Counted from the first letter of the stretch, positions 8,608 through 19,557 are shown. The stretch is DNA of 64,000 bases from Burkholderia sp. HI2500 (GCF_002223055.1 NZ_NKFL01000004.1:1736001-1800000); one strand, 5' to 3'. Numbers and translations are program-made. Notes: a model not told the origin generated them from the letters alone.

Positions 8608-11031
8608 TTACTCGCCGTAGAACGTCTGCGCCCCTGCAAAGTTGTCGAACTTCGTGTATTGCCCCAGGAACGTGAGCCGAACGGGGCCGATCGGGCCGTT
8701 ACGCTGCTTGCCGATGATGATTTCGGCCGTGCCCTTGTCGGGGCTGTCCGGGTTGTAGACTTCGTCACGGTAGATGAACAGGATCACGTCCGCGTCCTGT
8801 TCGATTGCGCCCGATTCACGCAAATCCGACATCACCGGGCGCTTGTTCGGGCGTTGTTCGAGACCGCGGTTCAGCTGCGACAGCGCGATCACCGGCACGT
8901 CGAGTTCCTTCGCGAGGCTCTTCAGCGATCGCGAGATTTCCGAGATTTCGGTCGCGCGGTTCTCGCCCTGCGACGAACCCGACATCAGCTGCAGGTAGTC
9001 GACGATGATCAGGCCGAGCTTGCCGCATTGCCGCGCCAGCCGCCGTGCGCGCGAGCGCAATTCCATCGGGTTCAGGCCGCCGGTTTCGTCGATGAAGAGC
9101 TGCGCCTCGCTCATCTTCTGCACCGCGTGCGTCAGTTTCGGCCAATCCTCGTCCGTCAGGCGGCCCGTCCGCATCCGGTGCTGGTCGAGCCGGCCGATCG
9201 AGCCGAGCATCCGCATCACGAGCTGGGTACCCGGCATTTCCATCGAGAACACCGCGACCGGCAGCCCGTACTCGACCGCGACGTATTCGCCGATGTTCAT
9301 CGAGAAGGCCGTATTGTGGGTCACGACGTAATCGTCGGTCACGTACAGCCGAGACGGATGCGAAACCGAGATGCACTGCGTGGCAGTCCGGCGCGATGGC
9401 TCGATACCAGTAATCACCGGCAGCTTGCGGCGCGTCCGGCCGGCCGTCAGCCGCTCGCGCTTGCCCTCGAACAGGAACAGGCTCTGCGGATCTGGATGAC
9501 TGATCGTGCAAACGTAAGCCGTCGCACCGGCCTTGCGTTCGCCGTCGACAGTGAAGCTCGTCGCCTTTTCGACCACCTGGCACCACGCACCAAGCGAACG
9601 CGCCAGTTCGCGCACGTCGCTCGCCAACTGCGCACTGGCGGTCGAATAACGCACCGTACCCCACGACTCGACCCAGCCGTCGGTGTCGAGCAGCCCGCGC
9701 AACAAATCCAGCCGCGCGTCCTTGTCCGCATCGAGGTAGATACGCGGGATGAACTTGTCGTAACTCGTCCTCCCCCACACACCGAGCTGCTCGAGCGCAG
9801 CCTTGAGCGGGTTGACGGACGGCCGGGCCTCCGCGGCCGTCGACCGCCGGCGCTTGATGCGCCAGTCGTACTGGCCTGCGTATTCAAGTTCGAGCGACAC
9901 GTCGACACGCTCGCGCATCCGGTTCAACGTTTCCTCGGCCTTCACGCTGAAACGCACGGCAGTCCCGCCGAGCGCACCATCGCCCAGCAGCGCGCCGAGT
10001 ACCCACGGATCAACCGGCAGCGCCTCGCCATGACCAAACTCGCCGGTCGGCATGTCGATCCACAACCGGTTCCGGTAGCGTTCGCGCGTCAGCAACGTGC
10101 GAATCTCCGCGGTCGACAGCACTCGCGGCTTTTCCCACTCACGGAAATGGACGCACCACAGGTGCTCGTCGCAGCATTCGGCCGAACGTCCATCCGAAAA
10201 GCTGACCCGATACACCTGGCGTTCGCCCTGCGGGTAGATGCCGGTCACGATCGACGATGCACCGTCGACCGAAGCAAGCGCATCACCGATCGCCAGCTCG
10301 CCCATCGGCTTCCAGCCAGTCAACGTCCTGACGCGCGCGTCGAGCGGCTGTGCCTTACCCATCGACGGGCGCCCCGCAACGATGATCAGTTCACCGCCGT
10401 GCATCCCGGACGTCATCCGGTCGAGGTCGACGAAGCCCGTCGGCGTGCCCGTGACGTCGCTCGGGTTCGCCGTGTGGTACAGCGTATCGATGCGCTCGAC
10501 GACCTGCGTGAGCAGTGGACCGATCTCGAGGAAGCCCTGGTTGCCGCGCGCGCCCTCTTCGGCGATCGAGAACACCTTCGACTCGGCCTCGTCGAGCAGC
10601 TGGCGGACTTCCTTGCCCTGCGGGTTGAACGCATCGGCCGAGATTTCGTCGGCGACCGACACGAGCCGGCGCAGCACCGCGCGGTCGCGCACGATTTCCG
10701 CATAGCGGCGGATGTTCGCCGCGCTCGGCGTGTTCTGTGCAAGCGCGTTCAGGTAGGCCAGGCCGCCGACGTCGTCGGCCTTGCCGGACGTGGTCAGCGC
10801 TTCGTACACGGTCACGACGTCGGCCGGGCGCGTCGACGCGATCAGGCGGCCGATGTGCTCGTAGATGATCCGGTGGTCGTAGCGGTAGAAATCGCCCTGC
10901 GACAGGAAGTCGGCAATCCGGTCCCAGGCCGCGTTGTCGAGCAACAGGCCGCCGAGCACCGACTGCTCGGCTTCGACCGAATGCGGCGGGACTTTCAGCG
11001 ATTCGATTTGAGGATCTTGCGGCGCGTTCAT
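8608..11031 (-). CDS. dnaB: Replicative DNA helicase DnaB with an in-frame intein
   Basis: The open reading frame has 807 residues. Removing residues 227-573 leaves 460, the normal DnaB length. Residues 1-226 hold the N-terminal domain and the start of the RecA-like ATPase up to Walker A (GRPSMGK). The helicase resumes at residue 574 with TAFSMN, giving GRPSMGKTAFS after splicing. Later motifs are intact, including Walker B (LIIVDYLQLM) and SQLNRGLEQR. DnaB unwinds DNA at the replication fork as a hexamer. The ATPase cannot form unless the intein is removed, so replication depends on splicing. It is in line with the rpsF-rplI operon but separated from it by a terminator. Confidence 0.96.
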   Translation of the reverse strand: MNAPQDPQIESLKVPPHSVEAEQSVLGGLLLDNAAWDRIADFLSQGDFYRYDHRIIYEHIGRLIASTRPADVVTVYEALTTSGKADDVGGLAYLNALAQNTPSAANIRRYAEIVRDRAVLRRLVSVADEISADAFNPQGKEVRQLLDEAESKVFSIAEEGARGNQGFLEIGPLLTQVVERIDTLYHTANPSDVTGTPTGFVDLDRMTSGMHGGELIIVAGRPSMGKAQPLDARVRTLTGWKPMGELAIGDALASVDGASSIVTGIYPQGERQVYRVSFSDGRSAECCDEHLWCVHFREWEKPRVLSTAEIRTLLTRERYRNRLWIDMPTGEFGHGEALPVDPWVLGALLGDGALGGTAVRFSVKAEETLNRMRERVDVSLELEYAGQYDWRIKRRRSTAAEARPSVNPLKAALEQLGVWGRTSYDKFIPRIYLDADKDARLDLLRGLLDTDGWVESWGTVRYSTASAQLASDVRELARSLGAWCQVVEKATSFTVDGERKAGATAYVCTISHPDPQSLFLFEGKRERLTAGRTRRKLPVITGIEPSRRTATQCISVSHPSRLYVTDDYVVTHNTAFSMNIGEYVAVEYGLPVAVFSMEMPGTQLVMRMLGSIGRLDQHRMRTGRLTDEDWPKLTHAVQKMSEAQLFIDETGGLNPMELRSRARRLARQCGKLGLIIVDYLQLMSGSSQGENRATEISEISRSLKSLAKELDVPVIALSQLNRGLEQRPNKRPVMSDLRESGAIEQDADVILFIYRDEVYNPDSPDKGTAEIIIGKQRNGPIGPVRLTFLGQYTKFDNFAGAQTFYGE
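9313..10353 (-). mobile_element. Class 3 intein with LAGLIDADG homing endonuclease in DnaB
   Basis: 347 residues (DnaB residues 227-573), inserted between the Lys and Thr of Walker A. The first residue is Ala, not Cys or Ser. The block B region has H290 and W292 (DEHLWCV). Block F has C553 (TQCISVS). Block G ends VVTHN, with T571, H572 and N573, followed by Thr as the +1 extein residue. Trp, Cys and Thr at these positions form the WCT triplet of class 3 inteins, where the block F Cys makes the first acyl shift. Two LAGLIDADG-type motifs, LGALLGDGA (about 345-353) and LLRGLLDTDGW (about 443-453), indicate a homing endonuclease whose acidic residues remain, so it may still be active. Confidence 0.93.
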
Positions 11032-11091
11032 GGGTTGGGATTATCGCGAATTACACAGGACGGCGCCATACCGGCCACCGGCGAACGAGCA

Positions 11092-11128
11092 ATAAAAAAG
11101 GCAGGCCCCGGTTGCCCGGGCGCCTGCC
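11092..11128 (-). terminator. Terminator between rplI and dnaB
   Basis: On the minus strand GGCAGGCGCCCGG pairs with CCGGGGCCTGCC across a short loop and is followed by TTTTTTATT. It closes the rpsF-rplI operon 43 bp after rplI, so dnaB likely has its own promoter in 11032-11091. Confidence 0.9.
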
Positions 11129-11170
11129 CTTGTCCGGACGGCGGAAGCCGCCCGGAAAGCTTGCGTACGC

Positions 11171-11623
11171 TTACGCGTGGTCGCCGATCACGTTGATCGT
11201 GACGTCGACGACGACGTCCGTATGCAGCGCGACCTGGACGTTGTGCTCGCCGATCATCTTCAGCGGGCCTTCCGGCATGCGAACTTGCAGCTTCTCGACT
11301 TCGAAACCTGCCTTCTTCAGCAGTTCCGCGACGTCGCCGTTCGTGACCGAGCCGAACAGACGGCCGTCAACGCCCGACTTCTGCGTGATTTCGAACGACT
11401 GGCCGTTCAGCTTCTCGCCGACTGCCTGCGATGCTGCCAGCTTTTCAGCGGCGATCTTTTCGAGCTCGGCGCGGCGAACTTCGAATTCGGCGATCGCTTC
11501 CTTCGTTGCACGGCGAGCCTTGCGGTTCGGGATCAGGAAGTTGCGAGCGTAACCGTCCTTGACCTTGACGATGTCGCCGAGGTTACCCAGATTGGCGACT
11601 TTTTCCAACAGAATGATTTGCAT
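11171..11623 (-). CDS. rplI: 50S ribosomal protein L9
   Basis: 150 residues, the normal size. The N-terminal signature [22 protein letters not shown] and the conserved NFLIP stretch identify L9, which binds 23S rRNA domain V and helps keep the reading frame. Fourth gene of the rpsF-priB-rpsR-rplI operon, with a 27-bp gap from rpsR and an AAGGAG site. Confidence 0.98.
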   Translation of the reverse strand: MQIILLEKVANLGNLGDIVKVKDGYARNFLIPNRKARRATKEAIAEFEVRRAELEKIAAEKLAASQAVGEKLNGQSFEITQKSGVDGRLFGSVTNGDVAELLKKAGFEVEKLQVRMPEGPLKMIGEHNVQVALHTDVVVDVTINVIGDHA

Positions 11624-11650
11624 TCGAATTCTCCTTATTGCGTCGCCTGA

Positions 11651-11926
11651 TTACGCCTTGTGCTGATCGGTGTACGGCAGCAGCGCGAGGAAACGCGCAC
11701 GCTTGATGGCCGTATCCAGCTGACGCTGATAGTGCGCCTTCGTACCCGTCAGACGAGCCGGCGTGATCTTGCCGTTTTCGCCGATGAAGTCCTTCAGCGT
11801 TTCCGTGTCCTTGTAGTCGATCTGCTCGACGCCTGCAGCCGTGAAACGGCAGAACTTCTTGCGCTTGAAGAGCGGGTTTTGTTGCTGACGACGCTTGTCG
11901 AATTTCTTACCAGTCGGGCGGGGCAT
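11651..11926 (-). CDS. rpsR: 30S ribosomal protein S18
   Basis: 91 residues from the ATG at 11926 ([20 protein letters not shown]); an in-frame upstream extension to 12067 overlaps priB and is not used. The basic N-terminus and the [23 protein letters not shown] region are typical of S18, which pairs with S6 in the 30S platform. The priB stop is 4 bp upstream, so translation is likely coupled. Confidence 0.98.
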
Positions 11927-11930
11927 GATT

Positions 11931-12230
11931 TCAGTCCTTTCCAATGTCCTGCAATGCTGTGATGTGAAACACCAAGGTTCTCGCGTTGCGGCTTTTCTTT
12001 GCCAGGAAGCCCGTGAACAGCGTTTCGACGCCCATTTCACGACTCTCCAGCCTGCCGCTCGCCTCACCGGCCGCCACCGCCTCGATCGTCATTTCGACCT
12101 GACGGGGAATGCCTGCTTCGACGACTTCCGTGCGGTGATGCAATGTGGCGCTTGCGATCGGAACACCTGCCGGCGTATATCGCACCGGTGCGCGTTCGAC
12201 GACGCTTGCCGTCAATTGCAACCTGTTCAC
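11931..12230 (-). CDS. priB: Primosomal replication protein N
   Basis: 99-residue OB-fold single-stranded DNA-binding protein that helps PriA reload DnaB at stalled forks. The beginning, [20 protein letters not shown], and the GIPRQVEM segment match PriB. Its position between rpsF and rpsR is the conserved location in beta- and gammaproteobacteria. The gap to rpsF is 40 bp. Confidence 0.94.
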
Positions 12231-12270
12231 GTGAGTGACGCGCTCCTTGATGGCTTAATGAATGACGAAC

Positions 12271-12645
12271 TTAAGCCTGCGCTTCGGTCGGCTGAGCTGC
12301 AGCCGCCTTCTTGGCTTCTTCGCGCTGAACTTCCTTCATCATCGGCGACGGGCCGGTTTCGGCCTTCTTCATCTTGACGATGAGGTGGCGCAGCACGGCG
12401 TCGTTGAACTTGAACGCGTGTTCGAGTTCGTCGAGCGTCGTCTGGTCGCACTCGATGTTCATGCAGACGTAGTGAGCCTTCGCGAGTTTCTCGATCATGT
12501 AGGCCAGTTGGCGACGGCCCCAGTCTTCGACGCGGTGGATCTGACCGCCGTGCGACGTGATCGTGGTCTTGTAACGCTCGATCATCGCGGGCACTTGCTC
12601 GCTCTGATCGGGGTGCACGATGAATACGATTTCGTAATGACGCAT
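12271..12645 (-). CDS. rpsF: 30S ribosomal protein S6
   Basis: 124 residues from the ATG at 12645 ([19 protein letters not shown]), which has AAGGAG 8 bp upstream; an in-frame ATG at 12672 would add nine unrelated residues. S6 binds S18 in the 30S platform. The C-terminal Ala/Glu-rich tail is usual. First gene of the operon; a good sigma-70 promoter lies about 70-95 bp upstream. Confidence 0.98.
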   Translation of the reverse strand: MRHYEIVFIVHPDQSEQVPAMIERYKTTITSHGGQIHRVEDWGRRQLAYMIEKLAKAHYVCMNIECDQTTLDELEHAFKFNDAVLRHLIVKMKKAETGPSPMMKEVQREEAKKAAAAQPTEAQA

Positions 12646-12711
12646 TACACACTCCTTGTGGATTAAAGCCACCCGGGCGTCTGAACCGGTGTGGCAAGTG
12701 AGAAGCCGAAG

Positions 12712-12740
12712 ATTCTAACCCGGATACGGGGCGCATGCAA
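12712..12740 (-). promoter_or_regulatory. Sigma-70 promoter of the rpsF operon
   Basis: On the minus strand a -35 TTGCAT (12735-12740) and a -10 TAGAAT (12712-12717) are separated by exactly 17 bp. Transcription would begin near 12705, about 60 nt before the rpsF start codon, which leaves room for S6:S18 autoregulation of the leader, a known control in other bacteria. Confidence 0.75.
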
Positions 12741-12888
12741 GGCCAATCGACGATTCGCGCGCGGATTCGGCCATGTTTTCAAAGACTTGAAGGGGCGAAC
12801 CCGCGCAGCCCAGGCGTTCTTCGGTGCGTTGCCCGGTCAGGGTCGGAACAGAAACGCGCGGCAAGCGGCAGGCCGCCGCCCGCCGCCG

Positions 12889-13779
12889 TCACTCGGTGCG
12901 CGTCACGCCGAGTCGCGCATCGAGCGCGGTCCTGAACGCCGCGAGCGCCGACGGTTCGGCGTCGGTCACGGCCCACCAGGTCATTCCGGCCGCCTCCCAG
13001 CGGTCGAGCGCGTAGCCTTGCGACACGGTCGTGTACGGCGCCCCCGGCCCCTCCCCGGCCGGCCGCACGTAGACGTCGATCACGTGCTGCCGGTAACGGT
13101 AGACGAGCACCGCGACGCGGCGCCGCCCGACATAGTCGAGCCGGCCGCCGACCAGCGCGAAGCCGGCCGCCGCGAGGTCCTCGACCGGCGGCGCATAGTC
13201 GATCCGGCCGTTGAACCACGGCTTGACCGTGTGCCGGTCGGTCGAGATCACGTCGATGTCGTGCGCGGACAGGTCGGCCCGCACGTGGCTCGACACGAGT
13301 TCGTCGACCGTGCGGTCGGTGTCGGCGTGGCGGGCAGACAACGTCATCCCGCCCGCCGCGGCAAGCGCCACCAGCAGCGCGACGCCCCAGCCGAGGCCGG
13401 GCAGCGCGGCCACGCGCGGCCCCATGCCGGCCGACGCCGGGCGTGCCGACCCGCCTTGATCCGTCAGCCACGAAAACCAGCGGCGGCCGCGCGGACGCGG
13501 CTGCGGCGTTGACCGCGGTTCGGGCTGCGGCTGCGCCTGCTCGCGCACGGGCGCATCGGCCGCCGCCGGCAGGCTCGCGAGAATGCCGGCCCGCAACGCA
13601 TCCGGCGCACGGTGGTAGTCGGCCTGGCGCACGGCCTGCACCAGCGTGACGATCCGCGCGCGTTCGCGGCGGCACGCTTCGCACGCTTCGACATGCTGCT
13701 GGACCCGCAACGCATCGGGCGCCGACAGCTCGCGGTCGACGTCCGCGTCCAGCAACGCTCGCGCTTCGTTACAGTCCAT
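12889..13779 (-). CDS. Anti-sigma factor with zinc-finger motif and one membrane segment
   Basis: 296-residue protein. The N-terminus MDCNEARALLDADVDREL followed by HVEACEACRRE carries the H-x3-C-x2-C motif of zinc-binding anti-sigma (ZAS/zf-HC2) domains. A hydrophobic segment near residues 120-145 is the likely single membrane span, followed by a periplasmic sensor part rich in Tyr and Arg. Its start lies inside the 3' end of the sigma factor gene (11-bp overlap), the usual sign of a cognate pair. The inducing signal cannot be read from the sequence. Confidence 0.88.
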   Translation of the reverse strand: MDCNEARALLDADVDRELSAPDALRVQQHVEACEACRRERARIVTLVQAVRQADYHRAPDALRAGILASLPAAADAPVREQAQPQPEPRSTPQPRPRGRRWFSWLTDQGGSARPASAGMGPRVAALPGLGWGVALLVALAAAGGMTLSARHADTDRTVDELVSSHVRADLSAHDIDVISTDRHTVKPWFNGRIDYAPPVEDLAAAGFALVGGRLDYVGRRRVAVLVYRYRQHVIDVYVRPAGEGPGAPYTTVSQGYALDRWEAAGMTWWAVTDAEPSALAAFRTALDARLGVTRTE

Positions 13780-14410
13780 CGATAGCCTCCGATGCGGTTC
13801 CGCCAGCCGGCGCACGGCCCTGCCTGCCTTCGGCCGCCGGTGCCGGCTCGCCGCCCAGCAGCGCGGCGAGCTTGCGCCGGCCGCGTGCGAGCCGCGACAT
13901 CACGGTGCCGACCGGCACGTCCGCGATCGCCGCAATCTCGCGGTAGCTCAGGTCCTCCATCTCGCGCAGCACGAGCACCTCGCGGTATTCGGGTGCCAGC
14001 TTCGCGAGCGCTTCATTCACGAGCCGCACGTTCTCGCCGCGCAGCAGGTGCGCGAGCGGATCGTCGGTCGCGGGTTGCCAGTCGTCGGGCACGTCGGTGT
14101 CCTCGAGCGTGTCGGGCAGCGCAACCTCGTGCGCATGCGTGCGGCGCCGCCATTCCGTGTACCAGGTGTGGCGCACGATCGTCAGCAGCCAAGGCCGGGC
14201 GTTGTCGCCGCGACACGAATCGACGAAGCGCAGTGCGCGCATGCACGCGTCCTGGACGACGTCGTCCGCATCGCCGGCGTTGCCGCTCAGCCAGCGCGCG
14301 AGGTTGTACGCGGCGTCGAGATGCGGCAGCACGAGCGCACGAAACCGCTCGCCGCGCGCAACCGCGTCGTCCGCCGACCGCTCTTCGATCGCCTGTCCGG
14401 CTTGCCCCAC
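13769..14410 (-). CDS. ECF RNA polymerase sigma factor
   Basis: Sigma-70 family protein of about 213 residues from the GTG at 14410, which has AGGGAGG just upstream; an ATG at 14485 would add 25 Arg/Gly-rich residues that do not look like sigma. Region 2 is at FRALVLPHLDAAYNLARWL...GDADDVVQDACMRAL, and region 4 is the helix-turn-helix SYREIAAIADVPVGTVMSRLARGR. It is an extracytoplasmic function sigma held in check by the overlapping anti-sigma. Targets, perhaps including its own promoter, are unknown. Confidence 0.9.
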   Translation of the reverse strand: MGQAGQAIEERSADDAVARGERFRALVLPHLDAAYNLARWLSGNAGDADDVVQDACMRALRFVDSCRGDNARPWLLTIVRHTWYTEWRRRTHAHEVALPDTLEDTDVPDDWQPATDDPLAHLLRGENVRLVNEALAKLAPEYREVLVLREMEDLSYREIAAIADVPVGTVMSRLARGRRKLAALLGGEPAPAAEGRQGRAPAGGTASEAIDGL

Positions 14411-14587
14411 ATGGCCTCCCTGGTCCCGGCGGCCGAAGCCGCGCCCGTTCCGAGCACGGCGCCCGGACAGACTGGCAACGTGCACGCTTGATGACCTTAC
14501 CGTCGTTGCGTCGAGTTTATTCCCGCGCCGCGCGCCCGAAGCGTAAAAAATCGCCGGTCGGTCCTGTGGCCGGGCCGCCCGCGCCGG

Positions 14588-15499
14588 TTACGGCGTGGTA
14601 CTCCAGTAGCCCGGGCTCGCGTAAGCGGCGCGCAGGTAGTCGATGAAGTAGCGCACGCGCGCCGGCACGTAGCGCTGCTGCGGGTAGACCGCGAGGATGT
14701 CGTAGTCGGGCAACGCATATTCGTCGAGCACGGTTTCAAGCTCGCCCGTCTCGAGCTGCGCGGCGATCTCCCACGTGGAGCGCCAGCCGAGCCCGAGACC
14801 TTCGGCCACCCAGCGGTGCAGCAGCTCGCCGTCGTTGCAGTCGAGATTGCCCGCCACGCGCATCGTCGCGATCTTGCCGTGGCGCTGGAAATACCAGCCG
14901 CGGTTCTGCCCGCCCTGCAGGTTGAACGCCAGGCAGTTGTGCTTGAGCAGGTCGTCGAGCGACTTCGGCCGGCCGTGCTGGCGGAAATACTCGGGCGTGC
15001 CGCACACGACACGCCGGTTCGATGCGAGCTTCACCGCGACGAAGTTCGGATCGACGGCCCCGCCGATCCGGATCGACAGGTCGTAGCCTTCGCGCACGAG
15101 ATCGACGACGCGGTCGGTCAGGTTGAACGACAGCTGCATCTCGGGCTTGTCGGCCAGAAAGCCGGGGGCGTGCGGCGCGACGTGCTTGCGCCCGAATGCG
15201 GCCGGCGCGGACACGATCAGGTGCCCGCTGACCGCGCGGCGCCCGGCGGCCAGCTCGTTCTCGGCCTGGTCCCATTCGGACAGGAGGCCGCGACAGCGCT
15301 CGAGGAATGCGGCGCCCTCCTCGCTGACCACCAGCCGCCGCGTCGAGCGGTACATCAGCTTCACGCCGAGACGCTTTTCGAGCGCGTCGATGCGCCGCCC
15401 GAGCACCACCGGCGATACGCCCTCCTCGAGCGCCGCCGCCGCGAGGCTGCCGGCATCGGCCACCCGCACGAACGTCTCGATCTGCTTGAAGCGATCCAT
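14588..15499 (-). CDS. LysR-family transcriptional regulator
   Basis: 303 residues from the ATG at 15499 (MDRFKQIETFVRVADAGSLA), the classic winged-helix start; an upstream in-frame ATG at 15553 gives a basic tail and is rejected. The substrate-binding domain covers about residues 90-295. It is divergent from gcl across 172 bp and is the natural candidate regulator of gcl-hyi-glxR, with glyoxylate or a relative as inducer; that link is from context only. Members starting MDRFKQIETF often belong to the CrgA-like subgroup. Confidence 0.9.
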   Translation of the reverse strand: MDRFKQIETFVRVADAGSLAAAALEEGVSPVVLGRRIDALEKRLGVKLMYRSTRRLVVSEEGAAFLERCRGLLSEWDQAENELAAGRRAVSGHLIVSAPAAFGRKHVAPHAPGFLADKPEMQLSFNLTDRVVDLVREGYDLSIRIGGAVDPNFVAVKLASNRRVVCGTPEYFRQHGRPKSLDDLLKHNCLAFNLQGGQNRGWYFQRHGKIATMRVAGNLDCNDGELLHRWVAEGLGLGWRSTWEIAAQLETGELETVLDEYALPDYDILAVYPQQRYVPARVRYFIDYLRAAYASPGYWSTTP

Positions 15500-15671
15500 C
15501 TCCCGTCTCCGTCTCTGTGCCGGCACCGGCGGAAAGCCCCGCCCGGCCGTCATTCCATACTTTTAGTTTCGAAAAAAGCGACTTCGGCTGATCTTATCAA
15601 ACCTTTCCTGCATCCCTAAAGTGTCCCCAACAGACCCATTTGCAAGATCCACCCCATTCAAGGAGACATTC

Positions 15672-17447
<1,776 letters not shown>

Positions 17448-17491
17448 ACCGCACGACATTTTTTGACTGACCGACCGAAGAGGCTTAGCTC

Positions 17492-18301
17492 ATGCCGAAG
17501 TTTGCTGCAAACCTGACCATGCTGTTCAACGAAGTGCCGTTCCTCGACCGCTTCAAGGCGGCCGCCGACGCGGGCTTCGACGCCGTCGAGTTCCTGTTCC
17601 CGTATCCGTACGCGAAAGAGGAACTCGCCGAGCGCCTCGAGACGCATCGCCTGCGCCTCGTGCTGCACAACCTGCCCGCCGGCAACTGGGACCAGGGCGA
17701 GCGCGGCATCGCGTGCCTGCCCGATCGCGTCGGCGAGTTCCAGGAAGGGGTCGGCCGTGCGATCGAGTACGCAAAGGCGCTGAAGGTACCGCAGCTGAAC
17801 TGCCTCGTCGGCATCCCGTCGGCCAGCACGGCGCGCGACAAGACGTTCGTCACGATCGTCGACAACCTGCGCTTTGCCGCCGATGCGTTGAAGCGCGAAG
17901 GCATCCGCCTGCTCGTCGAGCCGTGCAACAGCTTCGACATCCCGGGCTTCGCGCTGAACCGCTCGTCGGAAGGGCTCGACGTGATCCGCGCGGTCGGCTC
18001 GGACAACCTGTTCCTGCAGTACGACATCTATCACATGCAGCGCATGGAAGGCGAACTGGCCGCGACGATCGAACGCAACCTCGCATCGATCGGCCACGTC
18101 CAGCTCGCGGACAACCCGGGCCGCAACGAGCCGGGCACGGGCGAGATCAACTACGCGTTCCTGTTCGCGCTGCTCGACCGGCTCGGCTATGCCGGCTACG
18201 TCGGCTGCGAGTACAAGCCCCGCACCACCACGACGGAAGGCCTCGGCTGGCTGCACAGCGTCGCCGGCTGCGCACCGGGCTCGGCGCGTCGCGCCGCCTG
18301 A
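17492..18301 (+). CDS. hyi: Hydroxypyruvate isomerase
   Basis: 269-residue TIM-barrel protein of the xylose isomerase-like (AP endonuclease 2) superfamily that interconverts hydroxypyruvate and tartronate semialdehyde. The start MPKFAANLTMLFNEVPFLDRF and the GYVGCEYKP region fit Hyi. It lies 44 bp after gcl and 41 bp before glxR. The C-terminal tail is a little longer than in E. coli Hyi (258 residues). Confidence 0.94.
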   Translation: MPKFAANLTMLFNEVPFLDRFKAAADAGFDAVEFLFPYPYAKEELAERLETHRLRLVLHNLPAGNWDQGERGIACLPDRVGEFQEGVGRAIEYAKALKVPQLNCLVGIPSASTARDKTFVTIVDNLRFAADALKREGIRLLVEPCNSFDIPGFALNRSSEGLDVIRAVGSDNLFLQYDIYHMQRMEGELAATIERNLASIGHVQLADNPGRNEPGTGEINYAFLFALLDRLGYAGYVGCEYKPRTTTTEGLGWLHSVAGCAPGSARRAA

Positions 18302-18342
18302 GATCCGCCCTTTCCGTTTTCAGCCCTATAGGAGACTTTCAC

Positions 18343-19236
18343 ATGGCAACCATCGGTTTCATCGGCCTCGGCATCATGGGCGCGCACATGGCGCGCAACC
18401 TGCTCAAGGGCGACCATCAGCTCGTCGTGAACGGCGCGTTCCCGATCCCGGACGACCTGCGCACGAGCGCGAAGGTCGTCGCGAACTCGACCGAAGTCGC
18501 ACGGAACGCGGACATCATCATCTCGATGGTGCCGGACACGCCGGACGTGCGTAACGTGCTGTTCGCCGACGACGGCGTCGCGAAGGGCCTGACGGCCGGC
18601 AAGCTCGTGATCGACATGAGCTCGATCTCGCCGCTCGACACGCAGGAATTCGCGAAGCAGATCAACGCACTCGGCTGCGACTACCTCGACGCGCCGGTGT
18701 CCGGCGGCGAAGTCGGCGCACGCGAAGCGACGCTGACGATCATGGTCGGCGGCCCGGAGACGGCATTCGAGCGCGCCAGGCCGCTGTTCGAGAAGATGGG
18801 CAAGAACATCACGCTCGTCGGCGACAACGGCGCGGGCCAGACCTGCAAGGTCGCGAACCAGATCATCGTCGCGCTGAACATCGAGGCGGTCGGCGAAGCA
18901 CTGCTGTTCGCCGCACGTTCGGGTGCCGATCCGGAGCGTGTACGCCAGGCGCTGATGGGCGGCTTCGCTGCGTCGCGCATCCTCGAAGTGCACGGCGCGC
19001 GGATGACGAAGCGCACGTTCGATCCGGGCTTCCGCATCGAGCTGCACCAGAAGGACCTGAACCTCGCGCTCGACGGCGCACGCAAGCTCGGCCTCGCGCT
19101 GCCGCATACGGCCAGCGCGCAGCAGCTGTTCAGCGTGTGCGCATCGCACGGCGGCAAGGCATGGGATCACTCGGCACTCGTGCGTGCGCTCGAGATCATG
19201 TCGAACTTCGAGATCGGCCAGACGCCGGCCGCGTAA
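18343..19236 (+). CDS. glxR: 2-hydroxy-3-oxopropionate (tartronate semialdehyde) reductase
   Basis: 297-residue beta-hydroxyacid dehydrogenase that reduces tartronate semialdehyde to D-glycerate. The nucleotide-binding loop GFIGLGIMGAHMA begins at residue 5, the substrate motif DAPVSGGEVGA follows, and the catalytic Lys lies in GQTCKVANQII. ATG at 18343, with AGGAGA upstream; the longer reading frame from 17713 is an overlap artefact. Last gene of the operon; a glycerate kinase is needed to complete the pathway and is not in this window. Confidence 0.95.
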   Translation: MATIGFIGLGIMGAHMARNLLKGDHQLVVNGAFPIPDDLRTSAKVVANSTEVARNADIIISMVPDTPDVRNVLFADDGVAKGLTAGKLVIDMSSISPLDTQEFAKQINALGCDYLDAPVSGGEVGAREATLTIMVGGPETAFERARPLFEKMGKNITLVGDNGAGQTCKVANQIIVALNIEAVGEALLFAARSGADPERVRQALMGGFAASRILEVHGARMTKRTFDPGFRIELHQKDLNLALDGARKLGLALPHTASAQQLFSVCASHGGKAWDHSALVRALEIMSNFEIGQTPAA

Positions 19237-19389
19237 CACGGCTGCAACGATGCGCGTTTTTGCTGCGATGGCGGACGCGCGCGACAGACACACGTGACCG
19301 GCACGGCCGGTCGCATCGATGCGCGACACGCTCGCGCATCACGGTGGGGCGCCCCGCCCTGCACTGCCGATGGCATGCGGGACGGGGCG

Positions 19390-19419
19390 AAAAACGCCGC
19401 TCTGGGCTGAGAGCGGCGT
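19390..19419 (-). terminator. Minus-strand terminator-like hairpin downstream of glxR
   Basis: Perfect 10-bp stem ACGCCGCTCT/AGAGCGGCGT with a 6-nt loop. Read on the minus strand it is followed by TTTT, so it would end a leftward transcript starting somewhere in 19420-19600. No minus-strand gene is known there; it may instead act as the glxR 3' hairpin. Immediately beside it is a second hairpin, CCCGGCG/CGCCGGG, near 19439-19453. Confidence 0.5.
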
Positions 19420-19557
19420 GGTGGGGTCCGCAGCGGCACCCGGCGACGCCGGGGAAGCCTTGGTCGGTCAGACGTCGTCGTCGGGTGTCCGCCTGTCGGA
19501 TTTCGCGTATTACATTTCTTTACGTTCAAGCGTGCGATTTTTCATGCAATCGTCGTC

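Noticed and set aside
7762..11196. Very long plus-strand frame opposite pit, DUF47 and dnaB
   Set aside because: Arg/His/Asp-rich shadow of genes on the other strand; common in high-GC DNA.
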